DNA from: Chloroflexota bacterium
Lineage (GTDB): Bacteria > Chloroflexota > Dehalococcoidia > Lucifugimonadales > JADFKI01
Assembly: GCA_022565015.1 (NCBI GenBank)
Contig: JADFKI010000219.1
Coordinates: 1-6,404, forward strand
DNA: 6,404 nt
Direction: 5' to 3'
The notes beneath the pieces were generated by a model that did no database searches, was not told where the DNA came from, and saw nothing but the letters and a program-made list of their open reading frames with translations. This document shows, piece by piece, positions 1 through 6,184 of this stretch. The position numbers and the translations under genes were made by a program. Position 1 is the stretch's first letter; each line of letters starts with the position of its first letter.

Positions 1-2192
1 ATGGTCACGGCCGCGGTGTATTCCGCCGAGGCGGTAGAGGATGTAGGCAGAGTCATCCGAAAGTCGACGTTCTGACTGGAATCGTGACCAAGCCCGCTAG
101 CCAGCGGGAAGTTCAAGTCGGCCTGCGTAAAGGTCGTCCAGGTGATTCCATCTGGAGAGAACTGCCAAACCGCAGTGTCGGCGCCGTTAGAAGTTCCCAG
201 CGACCATGTGTCACCGTTGCTGGTAGGGGCGGTGCTCCTGATGAGCAGGTCCACGGGCCCCGAAATAACATACGCCGCCTGAGTATCGTCTGTGCCTGAG
301 GACGTCGTGTCGACGACGGCCCCCAGTGGCTGCGGGCCGAACGGCGTGGTCCCGTCGGTGAGCAGGGAGATGGACAGCAAAGGCGCCTGCGTGCCGGCTG
401 AGACATCCAGGGAGTAGTCGCCGGTGCCGGCGATCGTAGAGGGATGAGACTGGACTTCTACCGAATAAGTGCCGGTCATTGCGGGCATCACGCCAAAGGT
501 CTGCTGCCGCCGACCAGGGAAGTTGTCAGTCGGCACCGTAAAGCCGTCTGGATCGATAAGGAAAACGTAGAACTGGCTTTGGCACGTGCTGAGATTGCTC
601 GAAGTCAAACAGCTGGGCCTATCGATATCGGTCATTATCATCGTACCGGCAATGGGAAAGGACATATTCGTGACGTTCACCGTATAAACGTCAAAATCTC
701 CTGGACCGGTGAGCGTGCCGGTGGAGGCCTGGTGAGCCGGCACGGTCGGGCCGATGCCCGTCTCGCTGGAAGCAACACGAATCGCCTCGTACGCGTCCAA
801 GCGCCCAGCTCCGTACTCAACGTCTTTACCCGTGGGGCCCCAGTCCACCGCTGTGCTCATCATCGTAGCCTTGACCTGAGCGGGAGTTTGGGCCGGGTTG
901 CCCTGCAACATTAGCGCCGCAACGCCCGCGGCGAAAGGGGCGGCCATGCTGGTGCCGGATTTCTGAACATAGAGGTCCGACGTGCCGCCCTGGACGGCGT
1001 CAATCCTGACCCCTGGAGCCATTATATCCGGTTTGATGCGGTCGTCGGCGGTCGGGCCGATGCCGGAGGAACGACTCCGATAGAACCCCCTGCCGGGGTA
1101 GAATGAGCCTGTAATAGAAGGGAGCGCTTCAACGCCTGCAAAACTGCCGACAGTTATGGCCTTCTCCGCCGCCGCGGGCTCGCCGATAGTGCAATGCGCA
1201 AACCAGCCAAGGTTGCCTGCCGCAACCGTAGCCGTAATTCCGTTATCCACGGCTGTGTTCACAATCGTTGAAAGTGCGCCGGTGCCGTCGGAGCACGATG
1301 AGTCCCCCAGACTCATGTTCATCACGTCTATGCCGTATGTGGCCTTGTTGTCGATGACCCACTGGACGCCGGCTAATACCTGGCTGGTGGAGCCGGTGCA
1401 GCTCGAGCCGCTGCTTGCCAGGACCCTCACACCCACCAGTGCCGCGCCTGGGGCCACGCCCGCGAGCGTGGGGTCTCCGTCTCCCTCTCCGGCGGCAATG
1501 GAGGCGACGTGGGTTCCGTGGTAGCCGCAGCCACCCCCTTCGTCGAAGGGCGTCGTGGTCAGTCCGTTGATCGCATCGCGAAATACGAGCACCTTTCCGC
1601 CATCCATGTCCACATGGCCGGCGTCGATGCCGCTGTCCACAATGGCGATAACCAGGTCGTCTTTGCTGTAGGTGGGCAGGCCGTCGGCGTTGCCGTCAAA
1701 CCCGAAGTCGGCCTGCGCTTTTTTTACGCCAAACCACACCTTCGCGGTATCGTTGAATATGGATATTTCGGCGTCCAACTCCACCTGTTTTACGACGTTC
1801 ATGCGCGCCACGGCGTTTATGCTTGCCCTGGTCATGTTGGTGGAGATGCCGTTGATCGAGCGGTAGCGGTGCCTAACGGAAAATGGACCCGCGGCCTGTG
1901 TCAATGCGAGAAAGTCTACCTGACCGAGGTTTTCGTTGAACAGGATGATGACGGCGAGGCTGTCCTGGGGTGCGGCCACAGTCATCGTAAGCTCAAGGTT
2001 GTCGAAAACCTTGTTGCCGTCCGAGTCGAAACCGCGGCGCTCTTGTGGGAGGAGTGGTGGCGGCTCTTGCCCTAAAACGACGGGGCTGTCCGAAACAGAT
2101 GCGTAAACCAGCATGACCAGGGCAATTGCCAGGGCCCCCAGCGCAATGCCTATGTTCGCTCGCCGTTTACCCATATTCTTCTTGGCCCACAT
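1..2192 (-). CDS. Secreted S8-family (subtilisin-like) serine protease, C-terminus beyond the left edge
   Basis: The minus strand is open from an ATG at 2192 to the left edge, giving 730 visible residues and no stop. Residues 8-31 form a basic then hydrophobic export signal ending in VYA. Residues ~75-145 look like an I9-type propeptide. The catalytic domain spans ~150-475, with Asp186 in IVDSGID, His225 in YHGTHVAS, oxyanion Asn327 in VAAGN and Ser415 in SGTSMAAPFAAG. All four key residues are present, so it should be an active extracellular endopeptidase. Residues ~480-600 form a beta-rich domain resembling pre-peptidase C-terminal domains. Residues ~620-730 resemble the mature part of the small secreted protein encoded upstream. 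Cys222, 265, 300 and 334 in the catalytic domain may form disulphides. An in-frame ATG at 2174 (residue 7), after a purine-rich AAGAAG, is an equally good start. The substrate is unknown. Family assignment is very secure; the C-terminal domain names are inference. Confidence 0.95.
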   Translation of the reverse strand, partial: MWAKKNMGKRRANIGIALGALAIALVMLVYASVSDSPVVLGQEPPPLLPQERRGFDSDGNKVFDNLELTMTVAAPQDSLAVIILFNENLGQVDFLALTQAAGPFSVRHRYRSINGISTNMTRASINAVARMNVVKQVELDAEISIFNDTAKVWFGVKKAQADFGFDGNADGLPTYSKDDLVIAIVDSGIDAGHVDMDGGKVLVFRDAINGLTTTPFDEGGGCGYHGTHVASIAAGEGDGDPTLAGVAPGAALVGVRVLASSGSSCTGSTSQVLAGVQWVIDNKATYGIDVMNMSLGDSSCSDGTGALSTIVNTAVDNGITATVAAGNLGWFAHCTIGEPAAAEKAITVGSFAGVEALPSITGSFYPGRGFYRSRSSGIGPTADDRIKPDIMAPGVRIDAVQGGTSDLYVQKSGTSMAAPFAAGVAALMLQGNPAQTPAQVKATMMSTAVDWGPTGKDVEYGAGRLDAYEAIRVASSETGIGPTVPAHQASTGTLTGPGDFDVYTVNVTNMSFPIAGTMIMTDIDRPSCLTSSNLSTCQSQFYVFLIDPDGFTVPTDNFPGRRQQTFGVMPAMTGTYSVEVQSHPSTIAGTGDYSLDVSAGTQAPLLSISLLTDGTTPFGPQPLGAVVDTTSSGTDDTQAAYVISGPVDLLIRSTAPTSNGDTWSLGTSNGADTAVWQFSPDGITWTTFTQADLNFPLASGLGHDSSQNVDFRMTLPTSSTASAEYTAAVT

Positions 2193-2520
2193 CCCAGTCT
2201 TGTTACGCGCCGTGAACGTTAATCACACCCCCGCGGAAGAAAAGGTCAACCCGATGGTCGTCGGTACGGCGTTTACGACATTATCATGAGAATTAGAATC
2301 TGCTTCTAGGCCTCTGGCCCAATTTTATATCGCACTTAAAGAAGCATCCCGACGTTCAAGGCTCTCCGAATTTCGCAGGTATGAAAGACACTATACGCCG
2401 CTATCGTCTTTAGCGCAGCGAGCATGTATTACATAGGTCCGCATACTCAAGGCATGCGCCGCCCCAGACCCTAAAGTTGGCACTACAGGCGGCGGGTCTC
2501 GATGCTGTATTCTTCGGAGA
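2193..2520. other. Intergenic region between the small secreted protein and the protease
   Basis: These 328 bases hold no ORF I can support. Minus-strand transcription would cross from the small-protein gene into the protease gene here. A GC-rich set of two crossing complementary arms lies at 2457-2499, just after the small-protein stop, but no T-run follows, so it is not a standard intrinsic terminator. An AT-rich TATAAA sits at 2323-2328 on the minus strand, about 130 bases before the protease start, without a matching -35 box at normal spacing. The stretch before the protease ATG has no strong Shine-Dalgarno sequence. Confidence 0.6.
2457..2499 (-). repeat. Two crossing GC-rich complementary arms downstream of the small secreted protein
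   Basis: CGCCGCC at 2457-2463 is complementary to GGCGGCG at 2488-2494. AGACCC at 2466-2471 is complementary to GGGTCT at 2494-2499. The two pairings interleave and share base 2494, so they would form a pseudoknot-like fold or compete as alternative hairpins. The place, 22 to 64 bases past the small-protein stop, suits an RNA 3' end or a switch before the protease gene. No U-tract is seen. Chance is possible. Confidence 0.35.
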
Positions 2521-3024
2521 CTACGGTAACGTTGCTACGATGATTACGGGCGCCGTCTGCACCGTCGTTGCAATGCTCGACGTCGGCAGATCCATACTAA
2601 GCGACACGGTCGACGTACCAGATGACGCGATACCGTTCTGCAGAATCTGGTTTGTGGTGGTTAGCATTATGGTCGTCGTAAATCCGTCAGAAGACGCTCT
2701 GTGGACATAAACATCGGCATCAGCCGTTGCTGCCAGCGTCCAGTCGGCCGTGTCGCCTCCCCTCACTAAAAAGTCGGCCGTAATGTTGCCGTCGTTCGTG
2801 GCAACGAATGTGGTGGGGTCAGGGAGCTGCGCCGTTGAGCCCAGGGTCTTAACGCCATAGTCAACCGAAGTGGGAAGGGCTGAGACCGCCACAAACGCCG
2901 GTATCACCGTTGCATTGACTGTCGACTCAGCCTGGGCGTATACGCTCATGGGGATCAAGGTGAGCAGCAGAGCCATCGCCGCCGCGAATATGAGAAGGTT
3001 TCGCTTCCTCCATGCTAGTACCAT
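2521..3024 (-). CDS. Small secreted protein with a beta-rich module shared with the neighbouring protease
   Basis: This is 167 residues from an ATG at 3024 with a strong GGGAGG ribosome binding site 5 bases upstream. Residues 1-30 are a classical Sec signal peptide: basic WRKR at 5-8, a hydrophobic core at ~9-24, and VYA before a likely cut after Ala30. The mature chain of ~137 residues is rich in Thr, Ser, Ala and Val, has no cysteine and no predicted membrane anchor, and looks all-beta. Its stretch from ITADFLVRG (81-89) through VHRASSDG (107-114) to MDLPTSS (144-150) parallels the end of the visible protease (VDLLIRS at 647-653, WQFSPDG at 676-682, MTLPTSS at 713-719). No catalytic motif is visible. 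It may be a surface or extracellular structural protein, or a partner of the protease encoded 328 bases downstream. I do not recognise a named family. Confidence 0.85.
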   Translation of the reverse strand: MVLAWRKRNLLIFAAAMALLLTLIPMSVYAQAESTVNATVIPAFVAVSALPTSVDYGVKTLGSTAQLPDPTTFVATNDGNITADFLVRGGDTADWTLAATADADVYVHRASSDGFTTTIMLTTTNQILQNGIASSGTSTVSLSMDLPTSSIATTVQTAPVIIVATLP

Positions 3025-3029
3025 TGCAT

Positions 3030-3035
3030 CCTCCC
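3030..3035 (-). promoter_or_regulatory. Strong ribosome binding site of the small secreted protein
   Basis: GGGAGG on the minus strand lies 5 bases before the ATG at 3024. It fixes that start and suggests good translation. An out-of-frame ATG lies between the two and is too close to the site to be used. Confidence 0.8.
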
Positions 3036-3225
3036 TTTTTCTACTCCGGTCACATAACAGTCTGGAAGAAACTGGCCAGCCCTTGTACCTTGCGCTCGAC
3101 CGGGATTTTCCAAGCCCTGAACATCCTCTAAAACTCGGCGCCTCATCTCAATTTACTTGTGCAATTTACCAGGGTACTAGAAGGCATCAGTTTGCCTCCC
3201 AACCCATCTGCCACTGTGAGACACA

Positions 3226-3241
3226 CCACCAATTTTGGCGG
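3226..3241 (-). repeat. Short hairpin in the probable leader of the small secreted protein
   Basis: On the minus strand CCGCCA pairs with TGGTGG around a 4-base loop AAAT, giving six pairs including one G-U that exists only in the minus-strand RNA. It lies about 200 bases before the ATG at 3024. There is no following T-run, so it is not a terminator. Its function is unknown. Confidence 0.3.
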
Positions 3242-3747
3242 AAGCATACTAAATCTCCGTGACTTAATCGGGGAAAGAATGGTGAACAATCGTGACAAGA
3301 GCGGCTAAAAGAGGGGATGCGGCGACCGTAATGTGAGGTCGGCACGGTTCGGCAGCCGATGACGTGCTCGCATTTTTTGAACGCAAGGCTTTTAGCCCGC
3401 CAGCCTGTGCGGCGCGAATCCCGACCTTTGAAGCAAACAGCAGGGGATATCGTATTCAACGTTTTGGGAATCGCAGGGGACAGCGCTGCGGCGAGAATTC
3501 ACGGTCACGAGTATCGGCAGCCACGCCTATTCGCGAATTGGTCTGTCGGATAATTAAGCGGGTGCTTTCCGCGCAAACCAAAGTATGGAGAGTGATCCAT
3601 CTGGGTCGGAGGCGCTTATCGTCGAGGCCCTATTCCAGGGCTAGCCGCGGCACCTGCTTCTGAAGGGCCTATACGGTCTCGTCCGACAACCGACATGAGA
3701 CCACCGCGACGAACCCGATTATCTGCCGGAATAGCGTTGTCACGTCT

Positions 3748-3906
3748 TCACCGAATCTGCCATTGCTCGCAGTCCAGCGGCCGCAACTTCGGAGGGGGCG
3801 TATCGCCTAAGCCACCGAGCTCGGAGTCGGCTTCCTCGACACTGAGCACATTGGTCCACGTGGGGGTGGTCCCGACCAGGGCCGAGCGTACCTTCCGCAA
3901 GAGCAC
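3748..3906 (-). other. Doubtful 52-codon ORF downstream of hemA
   Basis: A GTG at 3906 opens 52 codons ending in TGA at 3748, beginning VLLRKVRSALVG and passing through LSVEEADSELGGLGDTPPP. Amino-acid content and codon choice look more protein-like than the other frames here, and the frame stays open upstream of the GTG to a TGA near the hemA stop. It has no recognisable domain and no clear ribosome binding site. It could be a remnant of a former gene after hemA or a chance frame. Not HemC-like. Confidence 0.2.
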
Positions 3907-3946
3907 TCGCTGAAATGGGAACCCTGCGATTCGTCACGTAGCCTTT

Positions 3947-5197
3947 TTATTCATGCTTCAGCTGGTAGATATCCCTGATTGCCTCGAGCTGGGACCCCCC
4001 CGCCTGCCGCTTCAGAGATGCGGTGGGGTGATGCAGCAATTTATTGACAATAGACTGCGTCAAGGCCTCGACTACCTTCAGATATTCGGCGGGCAGATCG
4101 GGCATCTGTCTTAGCGCTCGGGCCAACTCGCCCTTCCGAGCCTCCTCCGCCTGCTGCCGAAGATCCCTGATGAGAGGCACGACGTCCAACGATTCCCACC
4201 ACGCCATGAACTTCGACACCTCGTCGTCCACGACGCCTTCAGCCTTGACGGCCGCGCGCCTACGCTCTCGATGGTTCTCCTCGGCGATCGCGGAGAGGTC
4301 GTCGATATTGAACAGCTCCACTTCATCGAAGGCAGCTACTTGTGGATCAACGTCACGCGGCATCGCGAGGTCAAAAAAGAACAGGGGACGATCAAATCGC
4401 CCTGCGAGCGCCCAGGAGACCATTTCCCGGTCAATAATAAATTGCGGCGAATTAGTTGCCGTTATTACGATGTCCACATCTTGGAGCGTTGCGGCGATCT
4501 CATCAAATGGAATGGCTCGGCCGCCCAGATTTTGCACGAGTTCTTCCGTTCGCGCCCTGGTGCGGTTGGCCACGATAAGGTCACTCACGCCGACCGTTCG
4601 CAGTGCTTTCGCCACCAGCGTACCGGCTTCTCCGGCGCCAATTAGCAGCACGCTTCGACCGCGAAGAGTTCCCAGCACTTTCTGTGCCAGTTTCACGCCG
4701 GCATAGCTGATGGAGAGAGAATTGCGGCCGAGCTCCGTCTCCTCCCTGACCTTGCGGCCGGTGCGGATTGCCGCGTGAAACAGCCCTACGAGTGGGGTGT
4801 CAACGGACTTCACCTCAGATGCCGGAGTGAGGGCGTCACGCACCTGCCCTAGAATCTCGGACTCGCCGATTATCATTGAATCCAATCCACTGGCGACCCT
4901 AAAGAGATGACGGACAGCCTGAGTATCGATGTATTCGTATAAGTGGGGTGAGACGGACTCCAGCCCTAATTCATGAAACTCGGCGATAAAAGATCGGACC
5001 TGGTCTGTGGCTTTCGATACGTTCTCTGCGGAGGTATATATTTCGGTGCGATTGCACGTCTCCAGAATCACGGCTTCGCCGACCCGCTCTCTTAGCAGGG
5101 TCAGAGCGGCGGGAAGCTGCTCCTTCGAGAACGAAATGCCCTCTCGGACCTTCAAGGAGGCAGTGCTCTGGTTTATTCCGGTTACGAGAATATGCAA
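3947..5197 (-). CDS. hemA: Glutamyl-tRNA reductase (GluTR)
   Basis: GluTR reduces the glutamyl group of Glu-tRNA(Glu) with NADPH to glutamate-1-semialdehyde, the committed step of C5-pathway tetrapyrrole synthesis in the cytoplasm. The 416 residues match the usual family length. The N-terminal catalytic domain has the nucleophile Cys48 in ETCNRTEIY and the signature HLFRVASGLDSMIIGESEILGQV from His97. A Rossmann NADPH domain follows, with GAGEAG at 187-192 and the ANRT strand end at 210-213. The C-terminal helical dimerisation domain (~310-416) includes LVEALT-like and NKLLHHPT segments at ~375-393. The start is TTG at 5197, which begins MHILVTGINQ and has AGGA 7 bases upstream. It lies 57 bases downstream of the truncated precorrin-2 dehydrogenase gene, a common pairing, so cotranscription is likely. 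All key residues are present. A weak TTG start may keep output low. Confidence 0.97.
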   Translation of the reverse strand: MHILVTGINQSTASLKVREGISFSKEQLPAALTLLRERVGEAVILETCNRTEIYTSAENVSKATDQVRSFIAEFHELGLESVSPHLYEYIDTQAVRHLFRVASGLDSMIIGESEILGQVRDALTPASEVKSVDTPLVGLFHAAIRTGRKVREETELGRNSLSISYAGVKLAQKVLGTLRGRSVLLIGAGEAGTLVAKALRTVGVSDLIVANRTRARTEELVQNLGGRAIPFDEIAATLQDVDIVITATNSPQFIIDREMVSWALAGRFDRPLFFFDLAMPRDVDPQVAAFDEVELFNIDDLSAIAEENHRERRRAAVKAEGVVDDEVSKFMAWWESLDVVPLIRDLRQQAEEARKGELARALRQMPDLPAEYLKVVEALTQSIVNKLLHHPTASLKRQAGGSQLEAIRDIYQLKHE

Positions 5198-5204
5198 TCT
5201 ATGT

Positions 5205-5208
5205 TCCT
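5205..5208 (-). promoter_or_regulatory. Ribosome binding site that sets the TTG start of hemA
   Basis: AGGA on the minus strand is 7 bases before the TTG at 5197. No ATG or GTG with comparable context occurs near the conserved N-terminus, so this site decides the start. A 14-codon frame from an ATG at 5243 runs across the site and stops at TAG (5199-5201), one base before the TTG. Confidence 0.65.
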
Positions 5209-5254
5209 AAATCGCCAGCGTTTATCAGTTTGACCACGCGCATGATGATGGTCG

Positions 5255-5761
5255 TTAGGACAACAGGTTCGTCATTAAGGTCTGCCTTGCATCATCGGCT
5301 CTGCCGGCCTGCACCGCATTCAACAGCTCCTCAGTGAGGCATTTCTGCCAGTGGTCTGGATCCACCGTGATGCTGTTGCGTTTCAACTCGTTGCGCGCGT
5401 CGGAAAGCAGAGGCGCTAAATCGGCGTATTCCAGAATTCTGCTGCGCGTGAGCTCCTCCCTGAACTTTCGCGCCAGAGCGGGGCTTGCTCCACCCGTGGA
5501 GGTCGCCACAGTCACTTCGCCACGACGGGCAACCGAGGGGGCGATAAAAGTACAGAGCCGAGTAACGTCCACAACGTTTAGCAGCATGTTCCGCTCCTCG
5601 GCTTCGTGTGCGATTTCGCCGCTGACCATGGTGTCGCCGGTGGCGGCTACGGCGATGAAGGCTTCTGCCAGGTCTCCCGGCTCGTAATCGCGCTGAAGCC
5701 ACGTGACCTTGCCGCCGTCAACGAGGCCGCGCACTCCATCGGTGATTTCAGCACTAACCAC
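5255..5761 (-). CDS. Precorrin-2 dehydrogenase / siroheme synthase N-domain, 5'-truncated
   Basis: The family (Met8p, SirC, N-terminal CysG) oxidises precorrin-2 to sirohydrochlorin with NAD+ and in some members inserts iron to give siroheme. From the GTG at 5761 there are 168 residues. NVVD at 62-65 carries the family's conserved Asp, CTFIAPSVARRGEVTVATSTGGASPALARKF at ~70-100 is the family signature, and the C-terminal helical region follows. Family-like sequence continues in frame upstream of the GTG as YGAKVVV, back to about 5779. The expected first ~30 residues with the glycine-rich GGGxVAxRK NAD motif are missing in all minus-strand frames, and a stop lies at 5837-5839. No good ribosome binding site precedes the GTG. 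Without the dinucleotide loop the product should be inactive, so I treat it as a truncated gene or pseudogene. The break coincides with an inverted repeat. It sits 57 bases upstream of hemA, probably in one former operon. Confidence 0.85.
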   Translation of the reverse strand: MVSAEITDGVRGLVDGGKVTWLQRDYEPGDLAEAFIAVAATGDTMVSGEIAHEAEERNMLLNVVDVTRLCTFIAPSVARRGEVTVATSTGGASPALARKFREELTRSRILEYADLAPLLSDARNELKRNSITVDPDHWQKCLTEELLNAVQAGRADDARQTLMTNLLS

Positions 5762-5778
5762 GACGACTTTAGCACCGT

Positions 5779-5800
5779 AATCTAAGCTAGACTTTGTACA
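5779..5800 (+). repeat. Left arm of outer inverted repeat
   Basis: Read on the minus strand this arm is TGTACAAAGTC, then TAGCT, then TAGATT. It matches the plus-strand arm at 5983-6002 in 19 of 20 positions with a 2-base gap. The outer end falls at the point where the precorrin-2 dehydrogenase homology stops. A perfect 10-base palindrome, TTTGTACAAA, lies at 5793-5802. Confidence 0.6.
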
Positions 5801-5886
5801 AAGATGTTTCCTAAATTTGATGGCGTTCGGACGGGTTTATTCTGGTGCCTTCGCTCTTCCGCATAAACACCTATCTCATCGTTCAA

Positions 5887-5931
5887 GGACTTTCTGCATA
5901 TCACCCTGCAAACTCGACATGCAAAAAGTCT
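5887..5931 (+). repeat. Inner stem-loop between the outer repeat arms
   Basis: GGACTTTCTGCAT at 5887-5899 pairs with ATGCAAAAAGTCT at 5919-5931: 12 pairs of 13 as plus-strand RNA, including one G-U, around a 19-base loop. Each arm contains the AAAGTCY box found in the outer arms. It is not followed by a T-run. It may be a structured RNA element, a cruciform or a protein-binding site. Confidence 0.55.
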
Positions 5932-5982
5932 GTCGATTACTGACCATCAGCTGTACGCCTTCGTGTTGAGGCGCAATCGGAA

Positions 5983-6002
5983 TGTACAAAGTCCAGCTGA
6001 TT
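5983..6002 (+). repeat. Right arm of outer inverted repeat
   Basis: This arm reads TGTACAAAGTC, CAGCT, GATT. It is the partner of the left arm at 5779-5800 and spans an interval of about 224 bases with it. No convincing target-site duplication is visible at the two outer edges. Confidence 0.6.
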
Positions 6003-6012
6003 GGACCTGTAC
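5984..6012 (+). repeat. Hairpin overlapping the right outer arm
   Basis: GTACA (5984-5988) pairs with TGTAC (6008-6012), and GTCCA (5991-5995) pairs with TGGAC (6002-6006). They are separated by a small internal loop (AA opposite C) and closed by the 6-base loop GCTGAT. The hairpin would compete with pairing of the two outer arms. Confidence 0.5.
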
Positions 6013-6184
6013 TTTATCGCGGCTACATTACTAGGAAAACGACGCTTTAAACATGGAAAGTGAATTTACCGCGGACCATGCATACGTATCGCCCCATGCC
6101 GTCATAAGGACGATAGGGTTGCGCGGGGAAGTATCATTTCGCTTCAGTGGAAAGGCGGCCGAAAAGGGCTACCTCTAGGCGGCA

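Larger units (their letters stand above)
3025..3946. other. Long gene-poor region between hemA and the small secreted protein
   Basis: About 920 bases contain no gene I can defend on either strand. The longer open frames here are rich in Arg, Cys and Ser, lack a plausible ribosome binding site and overlap one another, as expected of chance frames. A short hairpin at 3226-3241 pairs better as minus-strand RNA (CCGCCA with UGGUGG, loop AAAU) and may lie in the leader of the small secreted protein. A perfect 10-base palindrome, CCGAGCTCGG, is at 3815-3824. I see no T-run terminator after the hemA stop and no clear sigma-70 promoter. hemC, which often follows hemA, is absent. Confidence 0.6.
5762..6184. 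other. Palindrome-rich non-coding segment upstream of the truncated dehydrogenase
   Basis: These ~420 bases have no supportable gene. The first half is dominated by inverted repeats described separately: an outer pair, an inner stem-loop and a right-hand hairpin. The box AAAGTCY occurs four times between 5789 and 5994, twice on each strand, with the minus copies on the left and the plus copies on the right. The second half (6013-6184) is more AT-rich, without clear structure, and does not hold the missing start of the precorrin-2 dehydrogenase on the minus strand. Confidence 0.6.

Noticed and set aside
1509..2075. 188-codon plus-strand ORF and the other plus-strand ORFs within 1-2192
   Set aside because: They lie antisense to the protease, whose minus-strand frame has all catalytic motifs. 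They have no recognisable domains and reflect the GC-rich codon pattern of the opposite strand.
2323..2328. TATAAA on the minus strand as a -10 box for the protease
   Set aside because: No TTGACA-like hexamer lies 16-18 bases upstream. An AT-rich hexamer alone is not enough.
3025..3300. Riboswitch (c-di-GMP, cobalamin or TPP type) before the small secreted protein
   Set aside because: None of the conserved core strings of these classes is present, only short hairpins.
3187..3663. Overlapping ORFs of 64-99 codons on both strands
   Set aside because: Low-quality composition, mutual overlap, no ribosome binding sites and no motif. Treated as chance frames.
3740..3937. 65-codon minus-strand ORF right after hemA, considered as a HemC start
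   Set aside because: After the first residues it lacks the IGTRGS-like start and any HemC motif. Its Arg/Ala-rich content suggests a chance frame.
4044..4706. 220-codon plus-strand ORF
   Set aside because: It is entirely antisense to hemA, is Ser/Arg-rich and has no ribosome binding site. It is a shadow frame.
5334..5687. Plus-strand 117-codon and minus-strand 123-codon ORFs over the dehydrogenase
   Set aside because: Both overlap the family-matching minus-strand frame and show no domain. The Arg-rich content is typical of out-of-frame reading.
5793..5802. TTTGTACAAA, which resembles the core of engineered lambda-type att cloning sites
   Set aside because: The match is only the palindromic core. 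The flanks do not match those sites and the surroundings are natural sequence, so a vector origin is not supported.
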